A stretch of 64,000 nucleotides of DNA from Gordionus sp. m RMFG-2023 (GCF_954871325.1 NC_088776.1:33280508-33344507); one strand, 5' to 3'; numbered from the stretch's first letter, positions 44,445-56,589 are shown. The notes: a model not told the origin generated them from the letters alone. Numbers and translations: made by a program.

Positions 44445-45374
44445 CAGGGATCCGGAATGAACCAGAATAAATCGCTAAACCGTTATAAACCTTTATAAAT
44501 ATTCGAAACCGATGTAATTATTTTTTGAAGGAGTAAAAAAAACCTTTATAAAAAAAGTAAAACCGGTTTGAACCGGTTTCAGCTAAAATAAAATAAATAT
44601 TTTTACCCATTCTTTTCCTTGTGATGTCTTACAATTTTACCAAATCTGCGTCGTTATTTATAATAATTAAATGATCCAAATATTTGTTTAATATCCATAA
44701 GAAGTATGTATTAATTTTTTACTACGACTTAAGTTGATCTACAATCTTTTAACTGTTTGATATAGTATTAAAGCATTCCTATTTCCTATATTTTAGTATG
44801 CAAAATATCTAAATAATCAATCTTTTGATTTAGTTGTATTTAATTAATCTAAAAAATCATCAGATTTTATATTTGGGATTCAAAGAAATTTGAATATTCA
44901 AAATTATATAAACTTGCTCTTATAGTACTTGCAGTTCCTGCAACACAAGTTTCTGTTAAAAGAGCCTTTTTGGGGCTAAAATTTGTGTTATCATCACAAG
45001 AACAAATGTGAATCTACTTATATTAGAAAATATATTACTTATACGTCAAATAATATATTTAGAAATGAGTTATGATTCTTATATATTATTTTATATATTA
45101 TTCAGATACTTATTATAAAAATAAATTAATTTCATCTATTTTATAAATAAACAATATTATGAACTTAAGTGATGGCAAAAATTTTAATAAATAATATTTA
45201 TAATTAAAATCATTATACGATGGTGTTGCTTCAATAAAAATAATTTAGAAAATTTCTAATCGTAATGAACCTTTATGAACCTTTAAAATTAGCTGAACCT
45301 AACCGAAACATTATAAATTTTTTCTTAAAACCGTAACCAAACCGAACCATTATAAATAAAGGTTAGGGTTCCTG
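44445..45374 (+). mobile_element. hAT remnant with AACCGG-type ends and dimerisation domain
   Basis: The left tip is CAGGGATCCGGAATGAACC and the right tip, read inward, is CAGGAACCCTAACC. Both subterminal regions are rich in AACCG and GAACC motifs. Near 44,885-45,050 the + strand reads LIVLAVPATQVSVKRAF, then GLKFVLSSQEQ, the C-terminal hAT dimerisation domain. It has at least two breaks, and the usual ER of the domain is replaced by KR. The flanking 8-mers do not match, so the target duplication has decayed or one tip is misplaced. Confidence 0.7.
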
Positions 45375-45421
45375 AAAATTCTTAATATATTAAATTTCAC
45401 AAGAAATTTTTTTTGGATGTT

Positions 45422-45832
45422 TTACATTGATATAGTCTTAAAGTCACGGTCACGGATGCTGGCCTTGCACTTGGGCTCTATTAGGTCTTGTTGCAGGCCT
45501 GCCCATACTTTGCGCATCTTTTCGTATTTCTCGAGTGGTGTTAGCGGGATTGCCGGGATAACTGGTGCTGGTACAGTAGTTGGAGGTGGAGGTGGTGGGG
45601 TTGGAGCACGGCCGGTGCGATGTGGAGTTGACGTTAGAGAGGGAGATCTTTGTCTCCTCTCGTTACTTTCCCTGGTCAGTTCTGCCATTTGAGTGGAAAT
45701 AGCTTGCATGGCTGAGACTATAGCTGCAATCGTAGGGTCGCTTGCAGGTCCATCCAGGGAGTTATTAGGTGTAAACTCTTGGTGTTGTATAATAGGTGCG
45801 GGTTGACTCTGATTTCGTAAATTACGAGACAT
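45422..45832 (-). pseudogene. gag N-terminal fragment of an LTR retroelement (fossil)
   Basis: The frame opens MSRNLRNQSQPAP on the - strand. It runs through a helical stretch (IAAIVSAMQAISTQMAEL), a proline-rich linker (RAPTPPPPPPTTV) and PLTPLEKYEKMRKVW, an order I associate with plant-like and animal Ty3/gypsy gag N-termini. G+C is far above the neighbourhood, which suggests recent arrival. Only this part is present; the remainder of the element is not seen next to it. Family assignment is by general gag character. Confidence 0.5.
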
Positions 45833-47317
45833 TTTGAGGACGTATAATTTTTATATCACAAATATAAAAGAAAAACAATAATGAGTAATAACCCGATATA
45901 ATAAGTATTTATATAAATAAATAAAGGGGATATAAAATTTAGTTTTGTAATTAATAATTTTAATATTATAGCAAAATTTTATAAAACAAATTATAAAACA
46001 AATCATTTTAGATATTTCTTTTATGATTCCTACAAAATATAATAAAATTTTCATGATTTTAGGTGTAATGGCAATGATTAGGTTCCCATTTTGCTACGGC
46101 CTATTTTAATTATTATTTTTTCTTACAAATTCGTTTAGATTATAGGTATTATATTGGACAAAATTCACGATTTACGTGATTTAATTTTTTCTCACACTAA
46201 AAACAATAAATTAAATTATCTTTTATGTTAGTTTTGAGCTTATATTTGAGATTTATGGGATAGTTTTATTGCATCAAACAAAGTCCAATCAACTCAGACT
46301 ATAAAAAAAGAAGCAGGTGTAATTACTAATATTAATAATAAAAATTTTGCACATAAATTTTTTATTATATTAAAATATGTATATATGATATGAAATATAT
46401 TTTAATTTATGATGTTTATTTAAGATGACTTGACTACCTTTTATAAAATAATTCACACTAAATATCAAAAGATTTATATTGTTATAAATGCTCTAAGGCA
46501 AGAGTGATAGGAGCTGGTTATAAATTTTATTACATGCATCAGCATAAATATTAAGGAAAAATTATTATCCTTGGTTAATTTTATATTCCATTCTTTACTA
46601 TATGGTAAAATTCTTCAATATTTTCCAAAATAAATATTCGGCTCTATCCTTACTCGGCTTATTTTAAAACTAATCCAATAGCGTATAGGAATAGTAAATT
46701 ATTCGGTTTTTCGAAAACGAATAAAGAATACGATTGTAATAAAACTAATGATAAGAAATTATTCAAATTTCGACAAATTATTTGAATAATTGGAATATTT
46801 AACTAATTATTTATATATTTCAAATATAATTATTAATATTTTTTAAATAAAATTTAATTCTATTGATAGCATTATCAATATGACATGTGATGTAATCAAC
46901 AAGGTACAACTGCTTGTGATGGGCTTTTCTTAGTTAGAACAAATTAGCTGTCAAAAAAATAGAATGTCTTATAAGGCAGAAATTATAAGAAAATACTTTG
47001 CCCTAAAATTGGTAGATGTGCAATAATAATTCAAATCTAATACAAATATTCATATAACGAATTGAATTCACTATTCAACTCGTATTCATATTTGAAAAGA
47101 CCTATCTATAGAAAACAATACGAAAATATAGTAAAAAATAATAAATAATAATTATCTAATCACTTAATTTTATGAAGGAGATAGGAGGTAAGCATTCATG
47201 ACGTAAAAGTCATGTTGATTTATCATAGAATTCACCAAATATGCTCATAATAAAAGAAAGTTTTATTTATATAATAAAAATTTATTATGGATTAGTAACT
47301 CGTTTTAATATTTTTAT
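45833..47317. other. AT-rich DNA, nothing firmly recognised
   Basis: May include a non-coding leader upstream of the gag fragment. AAATTATTTGAAT-type motifs near 46,750-46,810 recall those in intron 8 of the SLC3 gene. No gene. Confidence 0.35.
47310..47317. repeat. 8-base target duplication (ATTTTTAT), left
   Basis: Identical to 49,289-49,296, immediately outside the hAT at 47,318-49,288. Confidence 0.8.
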
Positions 47318-49288
47318 CAGAGTTGTTAAAATATCTAGATACAAGTATCTAGATATAAAAATGTGATTCTGTATCTAGATAGATTTTTGATTAAAGTATT
47401 TGTATCTAGATATTATTTTAGATGTATCTGTATCTGTTTTAGATACTTTTTAAGATGCATTTTGATATACTTTTATTTAACGCTTTTTTATATTATAAAT
47501 AAAAATATTGAATGTAAAATTTATTTTATTTCATATGAGCATATAACTTAATATTAATATATATTAAAAAATTATATATATATTTATAATTTTTAAGATT
47601 AATATTGATGACGAAAATGACGACATTCCATAGCCAATTTATAGACCATATTTTAAAATAATATCTCAAAATAAAGAAAACAAATCTTTGTTAGTAAAAT
47701 GTTTGCCATGTCTACCAAAAAATATACAAATTTCAGTTAGCATTACCACAATTTGCAACATTGTAAAACATTTAAGGGCATAGATACTAAAAAAATGTTT
47801 ACAATTTTAATTTTAAATTTAAAGAGAAAACATCAAACACTCTTAATCCAAATAAAAAAGTGGAAGGAGAAAAAATCTATTAAAGAAAATATTGGACTAA
47901 GCTCATCGTCCGTTGATTTTTTTCCTAGAGACCTCAGACTTTAATCTAAACCACTTTAGATGATTTAATAACTGATTTTATTATAGATAGCATTCAGCCA
48001 TTTTCAGTTGTTGAAAATCCATCATTTATAAAAATGATCAAAACATTAGCTCCACAAAAAAATATAATTTGCAGACAGACAGTGGTTGCTAGAATTTCCC
48101 AAAGATAGGAGAATGAAAAGAAAGAAATCATTAAAAGTCTAATAGAACCATCGTTAATATGCACAACAGCAGATTGTTGGAGTGCCTATCACCGGTATAG
48201 CTAACATTTAAATTTGTATAATAATTTAATTACAAACAAATTATTTGAGCTGTTTTAAGAAATGTTAATTTTTAGTTCATGCATAGGAGTCAGTTCACAG
48301 CTTATTACTGTGCAACTATTTACCAGCTCATTATTAAATTAAAAAATTTAAACAAATGAACCTGAAATTTTGTTTACCACTCTTAAATGCCTTGCTTAGG
48401 GATTGAAGATAGATAAATTAATATTAAATTAATCAATATTTAATAATTCTAGGTTTATTGGGACAATTTTTGAAGATGAAAATATTTTGGCAACTATGCT
48501 TCATCTAAACTAGATTGGACATGGTTGCAAATGGATGAAAATTTTAATAAAAAAAAACAATTAATACAAAGATTAGTTGAGGAATTATAGTCTTCAAATG
48601 AGTGCAAATTTACCTGTGAAAAAAAACCAATAATTTAATATCCGATTTTTTTCAGTATCCCACAGCAGGAGATATGATTATTAATGATTTAAATTCTGAT
48701 AATCAACAAATTTTAAATAGTTTTCTCAAAAATGAATGCCGAGATTTTAGTATTTTTAAACAATATCCTGATATAAAAATGTTATTCATTAAATATAACA
48801 CCACAATCCCTTCCAGCGCCCATGTTGAAAGACTTTTTAGTATAGCTAAAAATGTCTTTACAGATAAACGAGGATGTCTTAATGACCAAAATTTGAAAAT
48901 ATTTTATTACTGAAATCTAATAATTATTTATAATCATTTAATAATATATTATAATATTTTATTAATGATATATAATAATTATTTATATTAATCATATATT
49001 ATATTAATATCTAAAAATCATTATTTTAGTTATATTTTGATAAATGTGAAATCGAGTCAATAAATTTTTTAGATCATTTCATGAATTTTCACAATAGAAT
49101 CCTAATTTAGATTTATTCAAACCTTATCTAAGAGTAAAATTAGAAATGTATCTGTACATAGATACATTTTAAATTGTATCTGTATCAAGATAACTTTTTA
49201 GAAGCTCTATCTGTATCTAGGTAAATTTTTAGACTATGTATCTGTATCTTATCTAGATCCATTTAAAAAGTATCTTTTAACAACTCTG
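47318..49288 (+). mobile_element. hAT-D copy 1, BED-finger hAT, 1971 bases, internally reduced
   Basis: The left tip is CAGAGTTGTTAAAATATC; the right tip, inverted, is CAGAGTTGTTAAAAGATAC. Both subterminal regions carry many ATCTAGATAC and GTATCTGTATC motifs, the likely transposase-binding sites. Transposase pieces on + are a BED-finger half (TTICNIVKH-RKH, about 47,740-47,865), IDSIQPFSVVENPSFIKMI (about 47,980-48,040), ICTTADCWSAYHRYS with the first catalytic Asp (about 48,156-48,200), and the dimerisation domain IPSSAHVERLFSIAKNVFTD (48,800-48,865). It is about 950 bases shorter than copy 2, mainly lacking the segment with CASHTLNLI and RWNSTYNAL. Several stops and frame changes make it inactive. 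Confidence 0.85.
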
Positions 49289-49612
49289 ATTTTTATACAT
49301 TAAAAATGATTGTATGATAAATTTTAATACTGTATTTCAATTAAATGAATAAAACTTGGTTAACTATTAATTTCTATATAACTTATATAATATAATATTT
49401 TTTAAAACATTTTATGTATGGCTAAGAACAACTCTCTATTTATTTACATAATTTAGATAGAAATATTTCAGAAAATTCCTAACTAATTAAAAAAAATTCT
49501 AAAAATTAGCTATTTATAATAATAAAAAAATAGTCTAATCATGAAAACAACCAATCCGTAATTAATATTAAAAAATAAACATAAAAAAATACCTAAAAAA
49601 ATAAAGAAATAG
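49289..49612. other. Spacer between the two hAT-D copies
   Basis: 324 bases of AT-rich DNA including the right target duplication ATTTTTAT (49,289-49,296) of copy 1 and the left one AGAAATAG (49,605-49,612) of copy 2. Nothing else recognised. Confidence 0.6.
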
Positions 49613-52532
49613 CAGAGTTGTTAAAAGATACTTTTTAAATGGATCTAGATACAGATACATAGTCTCAAAAGTTATCTAGATACAGCGTCTAAAAAGTTAT
49701 CAAGATACAGATACAATTTTTAAATGTATCTGTATACAGATACATTTTTTAAATATTATATTGTGAAAATTCATGAAATGAGCTAAAAAATTTATTGACG
49801 CGATATAGCATTTATCAGAATTTAACTAAAATAATGATTTTAATATAATATATGAAAATATATGATTAAATAATTATAAATAATTATTAGATTTCAGTAA
49901 TAAAATATTTTCAAAATTTTGATCATTTAGGCATCCTCGTTTATCTGTAAAGACATTTTTAGCAACACTAAATAGTCTTTCCACAGGGGCGCTTGAAGGA
50001 ATTATAGTGTTATATTTAATAAGTAACAATTTTATATCAGGGTATTCTTTAAAAATGCTAAAATTCATTCATTTTTGAAAAAATTATTTAAAATTTGTTG
50101 ATTATCAAAATTTAAATCATTATTAGAAATTATATCTGCTGTAGGGTACTGAAAAAAATCTGAAATTAAATTATTTGTTTTTTTTGGCAGGTTATTTGCT
50201 TGCAGTCAGTTGATGACTTTGATAATTCACCAGCTAATCTTTGTATCAATTGTTTTATTTTATTAAAATTTTCTTCCATTTGCAACCATGTCCAATCAAG
50301 TTTAAAAAAAGGGTGGAGCATGGTTGCTATAATATTATCATCTTCAAATAAGGTCACAATAAACCTAGAATTATTAAATATTTTTAATTTATTATATTAA
50401 TTTACCTATCCTCAATCCCTTTAAGTAAGGCATCTAAGAGTGGTAAACAGAATCTCAGGTTCATTTCTTTAAAATTCTTTAATTTGATAATAATTTGTGA
50501 AATAGTTGCACAGTAATAAGCTGTGTACATATACTTATCTCCCTGCAAAATATCAAGGGAATTAGCTATTGGCTTCATTAGCTAAAATAATGCTATATAT
50601 ATGAATATTATTTATAACTTACTTAACAATATTCATGAATAAAATCAAATTCATTAGGTAAAAACCTAGGTAGTTTTATTCCATCACATATCTTGTCCAC
50701 TTTGTCAGATTTAGCTTTTATAATTTCTGACATTAATTGTAAGGCATTATAGGTGGAGTTCCATCTAGTTATATTAGGAGATATAAAATAACGATCAATA
50801 TATTCCTTAATAATCTCAGATGAAATAGGAGACTTATTTTGCCTATTCCATATATTTTGGCATTTATGTAGTGCTGTGCTATATATCTAATGAAGAAAAT
50901 ATTACTTATTTAATTAAAATTAGTTTTACCCTCTGATATTGTTTACACTGCATGGCTCTATTGGCATCCACAGTGGCTATAAGATTCAATGTGTGACTGG
51001 CGCAAATTGGTGATGAGGTAAACTAAATGATTCTGAAAATTCAGAATCCTGTGCAGTATTATAAAGATTTGATATAGAAATTGGCACAACTGCTTCATCT
51101 TCCAGATCATCAATTGATTCACTTGTATTATTTTGAATTGGCTTGAAAACTCTTTAATAAATTAAGTAATCAATCATATATTATGTTTATATTTATTTAT
51201 AATAAAATAAACCTTAAACATGAAATTTTTGGCATTATCTGTAATGGTCTTTGAAATTTTATTTTGAATGCAATAATCCTTAGCTATATCTTGTAAATTT
51301 TTTGCTATTTTATCATATGTATGACTACCAGTCATTCTTTTACAAGCCAACGCTATATTTTTTCTTTCCAAACTTATTGGATTTATATAGTGAGCGGTTA
51401 CTCCTATGTATGAACTAAAAATTAAAATTTCTTAAAATTGCTGAAATAATTTATTCTTAATTAATTATTATGCAAATTTAAATGTTAGCTATACCGGCGA
51501 TAGGCACTCCAACAATCTGCTGTTGTGCATATTAATGATGGTTCTATAAGACTTTTAATTATTTCTTTCTTTTCATTTTCCCATCTTTGGGAAATTCTAC
51601 CAACAACTGTCTGTCGGCAAATTATATTTTTGTGTGGAGCCAAAGTGTTGATCATTTTTTTAAAAGAAGGATTTTCAACAATTGAAAATGGCTGCATGCC
51701 ATCTATAATAAAAGCAATAATTAAATCATCTAAAGTGCCTTGAGTTATAGTCAAAGGTCTTTTAGCAAAAAATTATTGGAGGATGAGCCTTGTCCAATAT
51801 TTTCTTTGGTAGTTTTATTTTCCTTCCCCTTTTTTATTTTTGTTAACAAGGTTGGATGTTTTCTCTTAAAATTTAAATTAGAATTTTAAATATATAATAT
51901 CTATACCCTTATGTGCTTCACGATATTGCACGTTGAAGTCATACTGACGGATATTTTTGTATTTTTAGGTAGACACGGCAAACATTTTACCATCAGAGAA
52001 TTGTTTTCTTTGTTTTGAGATATTATTTTAAAATATGCTCTATAAATTGGCCATGGTAAAGCAATAGAACTTCTTGTTGCTTCCTCTTCTTCATCGATAT
52101 AGATCTAAATAAATATATAAACTTAAAAATTTAGTTATAAAATAAAATTTACCATTTCCATATTGTAATTTTAAATTTGTATGGTTTATTGATAAACTCG
52201 GACATAATATTTAAATTAATGAATATTTATATATATTTTTTATATATAAGTTTTAATATTTTATGTATATATAATTCTTTATTATAGTATTAATAAATAT
52301 TAATATATAATATATACATATATATTTATTTATTTCATAAGCTCATATGAAATAAAATAAATTTTACAGTCAAATATTTTTATTTATAATAAAAAAAGGA
52401 GTATATGTATCTTAAAAAGTATCTAAAAACAGATACAGATACCTCAATATCTAGATACAGATACCTTTCTAAAAATCTATCTAGATACAGATACTACATT
52501 TTTATATCTAGATAGAGTATTTAACAACTCTG
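49613..52532 (-). mobile_element. hAT-D copy 2, BED-finger hAT, 2920 bases, nearly complete
   Basis: The tips are CAGAGTTGTTAAAAGATAC on the left and TATTTAACAACTCTG on the right, with GTATCTAGATAC-rich subterminal regions. The flanks carry a perfect 8-base duplication AGAAATAG (49,605-49,612 and 52,533-52,540). The transposase is on the - strand and appears to have several introns of about 40-75 bases. It has the complete hAT domain order but a few disabling changes. It is the fuller relative of the copy at 47,318. Confidence 0.88.
49874..52180 (-). pseudogene. hAT-D copy 2 transposase gene, multi-exon, several breaks
   Basis: From N to C on the - strand: acidic leader (IYIDEEEEATRSSIALPWP), BED finger (KCLPCLPKNTKISVSMTS, then CNIVKH-RRKHP; Cys-Cys-His-His), GMQPFSIVENPSFKKMI (near 51,690), ICTTADCWSAYRRYS with the first catalytic Asp, ITDNAKNFMFKV with the second (near 51,215), CASHTLNLIATVDANRAMQ (near 50,985), ITRWNSTYNALQL (near 50,770), FKLDWTWLQMEENF (near 50,300), and SSAPVERLFSVAKNVFTDK with the conserved Glu (near 49,970). 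Likely introns on - include 51,865-51,906 and those near 50,900, 50,600 and 50,375. Breaks include a frame change at a T run near 51,775, one near 51,015 and an in-frame TAA near 50,632 where a Gln is expected. Confidence 0.8.
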
Positions 52533-52540
52533 AGAAATAG
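52533..52540. repeat. 8-base target duplication (AGAAATAG), right
   Basis: Exact partner of 49,605-49,612. Confidence 0.85.
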
Positions 52541-52993
52541 TATATGATATACTCCCGAAAGAAGCAATAACCAAAAAGAAATATATAAAAGGATGTTTAA
52601 CTTATATAAAAATATGTTGGATTGCCTAACAATTTATATTGCAAAAATGACTTGTATGTTGTATAAGATATAAGACTAATAAAATAAGATTAAGTAAGAT
52701 TAACTGCTGCTTTGTCCATGAACTATGTGTCTCTACTAAAGCATATTTCTGATATATATAAAATCTTCAATATTCTATAGTTGCTGAATTTTTAAAGACT
52801 AAATTATCCAAAAACGGGTCAAGCGTTATCACATTTTATATAATGCGTTGCTTGAATATTTTGTCTAATTATTAACTTATAATCTTTATATCTCTAATCA
52901 AAAATTATTAATATATCAATCTTTTTTTCATTATAAATCATATTTTTACAAGTCAAAGTTTAAAAATAATAGGGACAATTTCTACATATTCGA
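52541..52993. other. AT-rich DNA, nothing recognised
   Basis: No frame or repeat seen between the hAT-D copy and the next foldback-like element. Confidence 0.4.
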
Positions 52994-53003
52994 TTTGGTA
53001 AGC

Positions 53004-53225
53004 GGAAATAATTCCCCGGAAAAATATCCCCCGGAAAAAAATCCTTAGAAAATAATTACCCGGAAAAATATTCCCCTGGAAAAAAATTCCCCGGAAAAAA
53101 ATTCCCATAGAAAATAATTCACCGGAAAATATTTCCCCGGAAATAAATTCGCCATTTTTTAGATTTTAAATTAAATATGGGGGAAAATTAATCCCCGGAA
53201 AAAAAAACCAGAAAAAATTCTCCGA
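53004..53225. repeat. Left inverted array of the second foldback-like element
   Basis: About thirteen units of 14-18 bases around AATTCCCCGGAAAAA, with variants CCCCCGG, CACCGG and CCATAG. Confidence 0.85.
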
Positions 53226-54303
53226 ATAATTTTTTTTAAATTATCAAAAAATAATCCACCGCTAAAAAACGAAAATATTTCTAAAAAATTTTATTAGTAT
53301 TTTCTGAACGTTGAGAGTATTTCTTTTTAATTCCAAAAGGGCAATCTTTAAATGAGAATTGATAAATCGGTTGGTAGCTTTTATAGAATAATCGATTTCA
53401 GCAATCCAAGAAAAACCTAAGATATGGGAACTAATCAAAAAAATGAGGATGGAAATAGCCGTTGACATGGGCAAAATCGGCCAATGGAGTATGGGACATA
53501 CACTCCCAAAAAAAATCGTAGTTATGCAACGAAACAAAATATTTTAAAAAATTTATGTATTGATTTTTTAGAAGAGAGAAGGGACTTGCCTAATTTTCTC
53601 TCTTTTATTGGAGAATATACGTTCTAGAATTGTTTCATTTGAATAATACAATAAAATTATAATTATTTCTTTTCTGTAAATTTAAAAAAAAATTCATAAG
53701 CAAAATAATAATTGATAGGTTCGAAAAATATAATACTCACTGCTGATAATCACCTCTGGATGTATTTTAATTAAAATGGTCAACATTTTTCATTACTTTT
53801 ATCAGTATTTAATTAAAATTGGGCAGTAAAAAATTTAATTTTGCAAGTTTTATATTGATTTTGTATTCAGTCAGTTAAATTCTTAAAGTAAGTAAATCAG
53901 TAAAATAATTTTTATCAAATAGAGGGGATCAGTCTATTTCGCCACACAATTTATAATTATATTATTTAATAGCTTATCCTTATAAAAACAAAAAAGAGGG
54001 CTATTTAAGAGTTAGTAAATTGTGAAAAGCCTCTTATCTCCAATTGATATTTAAATTTTTAATATATTTCTAAAAAAAATGATTAAAATTTGTGTAAAAA
54101 TAATTTTTTTTTAAAAGTAAAAATTTGATTTTCAATAAATATCTAAAAGTTGATGAAAATGTGTAAAGGTTAACTAGATTTATTTAACTTTCGTTTTATT
54201 ATTAAAAACCTCAAATCCTCGAAGGAATTTGACTTTAAAAAACATTTATATTTAATTAAATAGTGCAGAGCAGATTCGGGTCAAAAAATGAAATGAATTT
54301 ATG
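53226..54303. other. Interior of the second foldback-like element
   Basis: A - strand frame at 53,537-53,262 reads PILHWPILPMSTAISILIFL and later FINSHLKIALLELKRNTLNV. I recognise no transposase motif in it. The rest is AT-rich. Confidence 0.35.
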
Positions 54304-54475
54304 CCGGGCCAAAATAAAAAATCAGAGCTGGCCATTATCATTACTTAACTTATAATAATATTTAGCTTAATATTACAGAGACTAGGTAATTTTTGAATTT
54401 ATAAATCCGGGCCAAAATAAAAAATCTGAGCTGGCCATAATATTTTGCATAATATCAGAGAGACTAGGTATCCAA
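54304..54475. repeat. 103-base direct duplication inside the element
   Basis: CCGGGCCAAAATAAAAAATC, GAGCTGGCCAT, and later AGAGACTAGGTA occur at 54,304-54,387 and again at 54,407-54,470. Confidence 0.8.
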
Positions 54476-54689
54476 TTCGTTTATTTTATAAATATTGCTT
54501 TGTTAAATTTTCACTAAACCTGCATTCGAGATAAGTCCATAACATTATACATTATATTTATTAGTATTAATTAATAATTTAAGTTTTTGTTAGGTTTAAT
54601 ATTAATAACAAGTACTATTTTATTTTGAAAATTTATATTTGGAAAAATTTTACAGGAATTTTTGACGATTTTTTCAAAATATATTTTAG

Positions 54690-54926
54690 GGATTTTTTTT
54701 CCGGGGATATTTTTTCCTGTATTGTAAATTTTATAAAAATAATTTAATATTTTATAGGATTTAAAAAATGGGGAATTTTTTTCCGAAGAATTATTTTCTA
54801 TGAGAATTTTTTTCCGGATTCCAGGAAATTATTTTCCTCGGGATTTTTTTCCCGGGAGTAATCTTCCGGGGAATTTATTTTCGGGGATTTATTTTCCGGG
54901 ATTTTTTTCCGGGGAATTATTTTCCT
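54690..54926. repeat. Right inverted array of the second foldback-like element
   Basis: About twelve units of TTTTTTCCGGGGAAT type, inverse of the array at 53,004-53,225, ending TTTTCCTAG. Confidence 0.85.
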
Positions 54927-55384
54927 AGATTCGAGCAATTCTATACATTAATTAGACTTCTAATAAATTGAATCATATTAGGAAAAAACCGAAACATTAT
55001 CTATTCATTAAGCTAAATATACGCCTCGGCGATATTAGAAGGAATTAAAAATACAAAATCGTTTAACTTCTAGGATTGAGGCTTGATTATACAAAAAATG
55101 AAAATTTAAAATTACATTTTAGGTTTGAAGCTTTATTAATATTTATTAATTGTTTGATATAAATACTTATTTTTTACATGAGGCATTTATATATTTATTC
55201 GCAATGAAATTATTATTTTTTCCAATAGTGTATAATAGCTTGAGAATAATTTTGAGCAAAAACATTTATATTATTTTAATTATAGAATTAATTAATAGCG
55301 CTACTTTTTTGATTGTAAATAGGTCTCATCTCAACATTAAAAACAAAATTGAATAAAATGAAAACATCTTGCGTTCTATTGACG
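54927..55384. other. AT-rich DNA, nothing recognised
   Basis: The frame at 55,150-55,356 is Ile/Leu/Phe-rich and probably compositional. Confidence 0.4.
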
Positions 55385-55985
55385 CATAGGTGTAGCCATG
55401 TGAAGAGGGGGGGGGGGGCGAAGGGAAATTGACCCCCCCCCTTCGATAATTAGATTATTCTCGTAAATAATTTTTGAATCGTAATTTAAAATCCGATATT
55501 TAATTTAGTTTTTATTCCTTTTATAAATGGTTCTTGTTTATTGATGGGAAAAACTAATTGATGAATTAGTAAGCAATAATTCGGCAATACATATTGGCGC
55601 ACCATGGGCACATCCAGGATTTCGCTGGGGGAGAGGACTTTTAAGTGGGATTTTTCCCCATAAATTTTGTTGTAGGTTTTTAGGTCCACTCATTGTAAGC
55701 CTTTGGCTATATTAGATATAATTTTAGATTTTCACTTTTTTGAAAATAAAAGTCCTTTTTTAAAATTCTGAATTATAGTCGTTATTTTAAAAAGTTATTA
55801 ACTTTTAATAATTTTTTTTTCAAAACCATCTTTATAGTAATATAATGTATACATTTTGGGAGAGGGGGTGTATATGGGATTTTTTTTATCAGCGTGAAAT
55901 GATATTTACGAAAGCAGCCAAATCTGAGATGGGGGAGGGAAATCCGCCCCCTCCTTGTTCGCACCCTGTGGTGCACCCAAATCAG
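55385..55985. repeat. GC-rich hAT-end-like patches
   Basis: TAGGTGTAGCCATGTGAAG followed by a G run of about 12 and a matching C run (55,388-55,442) forms a strong GC hairpin, a layout seen at hAT termini in this window. Further patches at about 55,600-55,660 (GCACCATGGGCACATCC, CGCTGGGGGAGAGG) and 55,860-55,985 (GCACCCTGTGGTGCACCC) look like other decayed ends. No transposase lies between them. Confidence 0.4.
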
Positions 55986-56585
55986 TGCCTCTATCATCGT
56001 TCGGGCAATATGCTAATCTTGGAAATTTTTTATTTTACCTACCAAATGGGTTGAATTTAAATAATACCTAATTATCGATATAAGTTTCATAGTTAATGCT
56101 TCCAGAAGTTTAGGTGACTTAGCGGTTAAGGCGTGATATTGATATTTTTATTTAGGGCTTATAATTTATATAGTGTTTTGTGGTTGGCGAAATAATGCAA
56201 AATTTGTCAAACAGGAAATTTTTCAAAAGTTGAACATAGGTAAGAAATTAGATATAAAAATACGTCTTCATTCCAAATATTTTAAGACTTTATGCCCAAG
56301 AGTTAAGAAGTTATCCGCGTTAATATTGTTACCCCGTCGATCGCTTTACCCCGGTATTTTATGTGTGTTATATATTACTATATACGCAATTGCCAAAAGT
56401 ATGCTTTTATGTGCAATTAATATGATATTATATGTGCAATTACTAAAATAAAATATGATTATTATTTCATATAAGTTTTATTCTTAATAAAATTACTGTG
56501 ATATTGTGTTTAACCCATCGTTTTAGATATATTTTTGTCTAAAAATATAAGAAATAGTAAAGAATGTACAATATGAATAACCATA
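55986..56585. other. AT-rich DNA with one unexplained open frame
   Basis: The + frame at 56,173-56,451 (MFCGWRNNAKFVKQEIFQKL at its start, a hydrophobic tail at its end) has no recognised motif and may be chance. Confidence 0.3.
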
Positions 56586-56589
56586 AAGG

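Larger units (their letters stand above)
52994..54928. mobile_element. Second foldback-like element, CCCCGGAAAA-type inverted arrays
   Basis: Left arm 53,004-53,225 is a run of ATTCCCCGGAAAA units. Right arm 54,690-54,925 is the same kind of run in inverted orientation (TTTTCCGGGGAATT). Unique landmarks inside the arms also pair up: AATTCGCCATTTTTTAGATTT on the left faces AAATGGGGAATT on the right, and CATAGAAAATAATTC faces its reverse complement. ATTCGA occurs just outside both ends (52,988-52,993 and 54,929-54,934) and may be a target duplication, but the exact tips are uncertain. The interior has no recognised transposase. Confidence 0.7.

Noticed and set aside
45417-45692. + strand frame opposite the gag fragment
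   Set aside because: Gly/Val/Ser-rich shadow of the proline-rich - strand frame, which has the recognisable gag order.
50200-50400. + strand frame within hAT-D copy 2
   Set aside because: Shadow of the - strand transposase block containing FKLDWTWLQMEENF.
53262-53537. - strand frame as a possible transposase of the second foldback element
   Set aside because: No DDE-type or other transposase motif could be found, and it overlaps only AT-rich interior; not strong enough to claim.
56110-56140. tRNA-like string (TTAGCGGTTAAGGCG)
   Set aside because: It resembles the D-arm of a Leu or Ser tRNA, but no acceptor stem, anticodon arm or T-arm follows.
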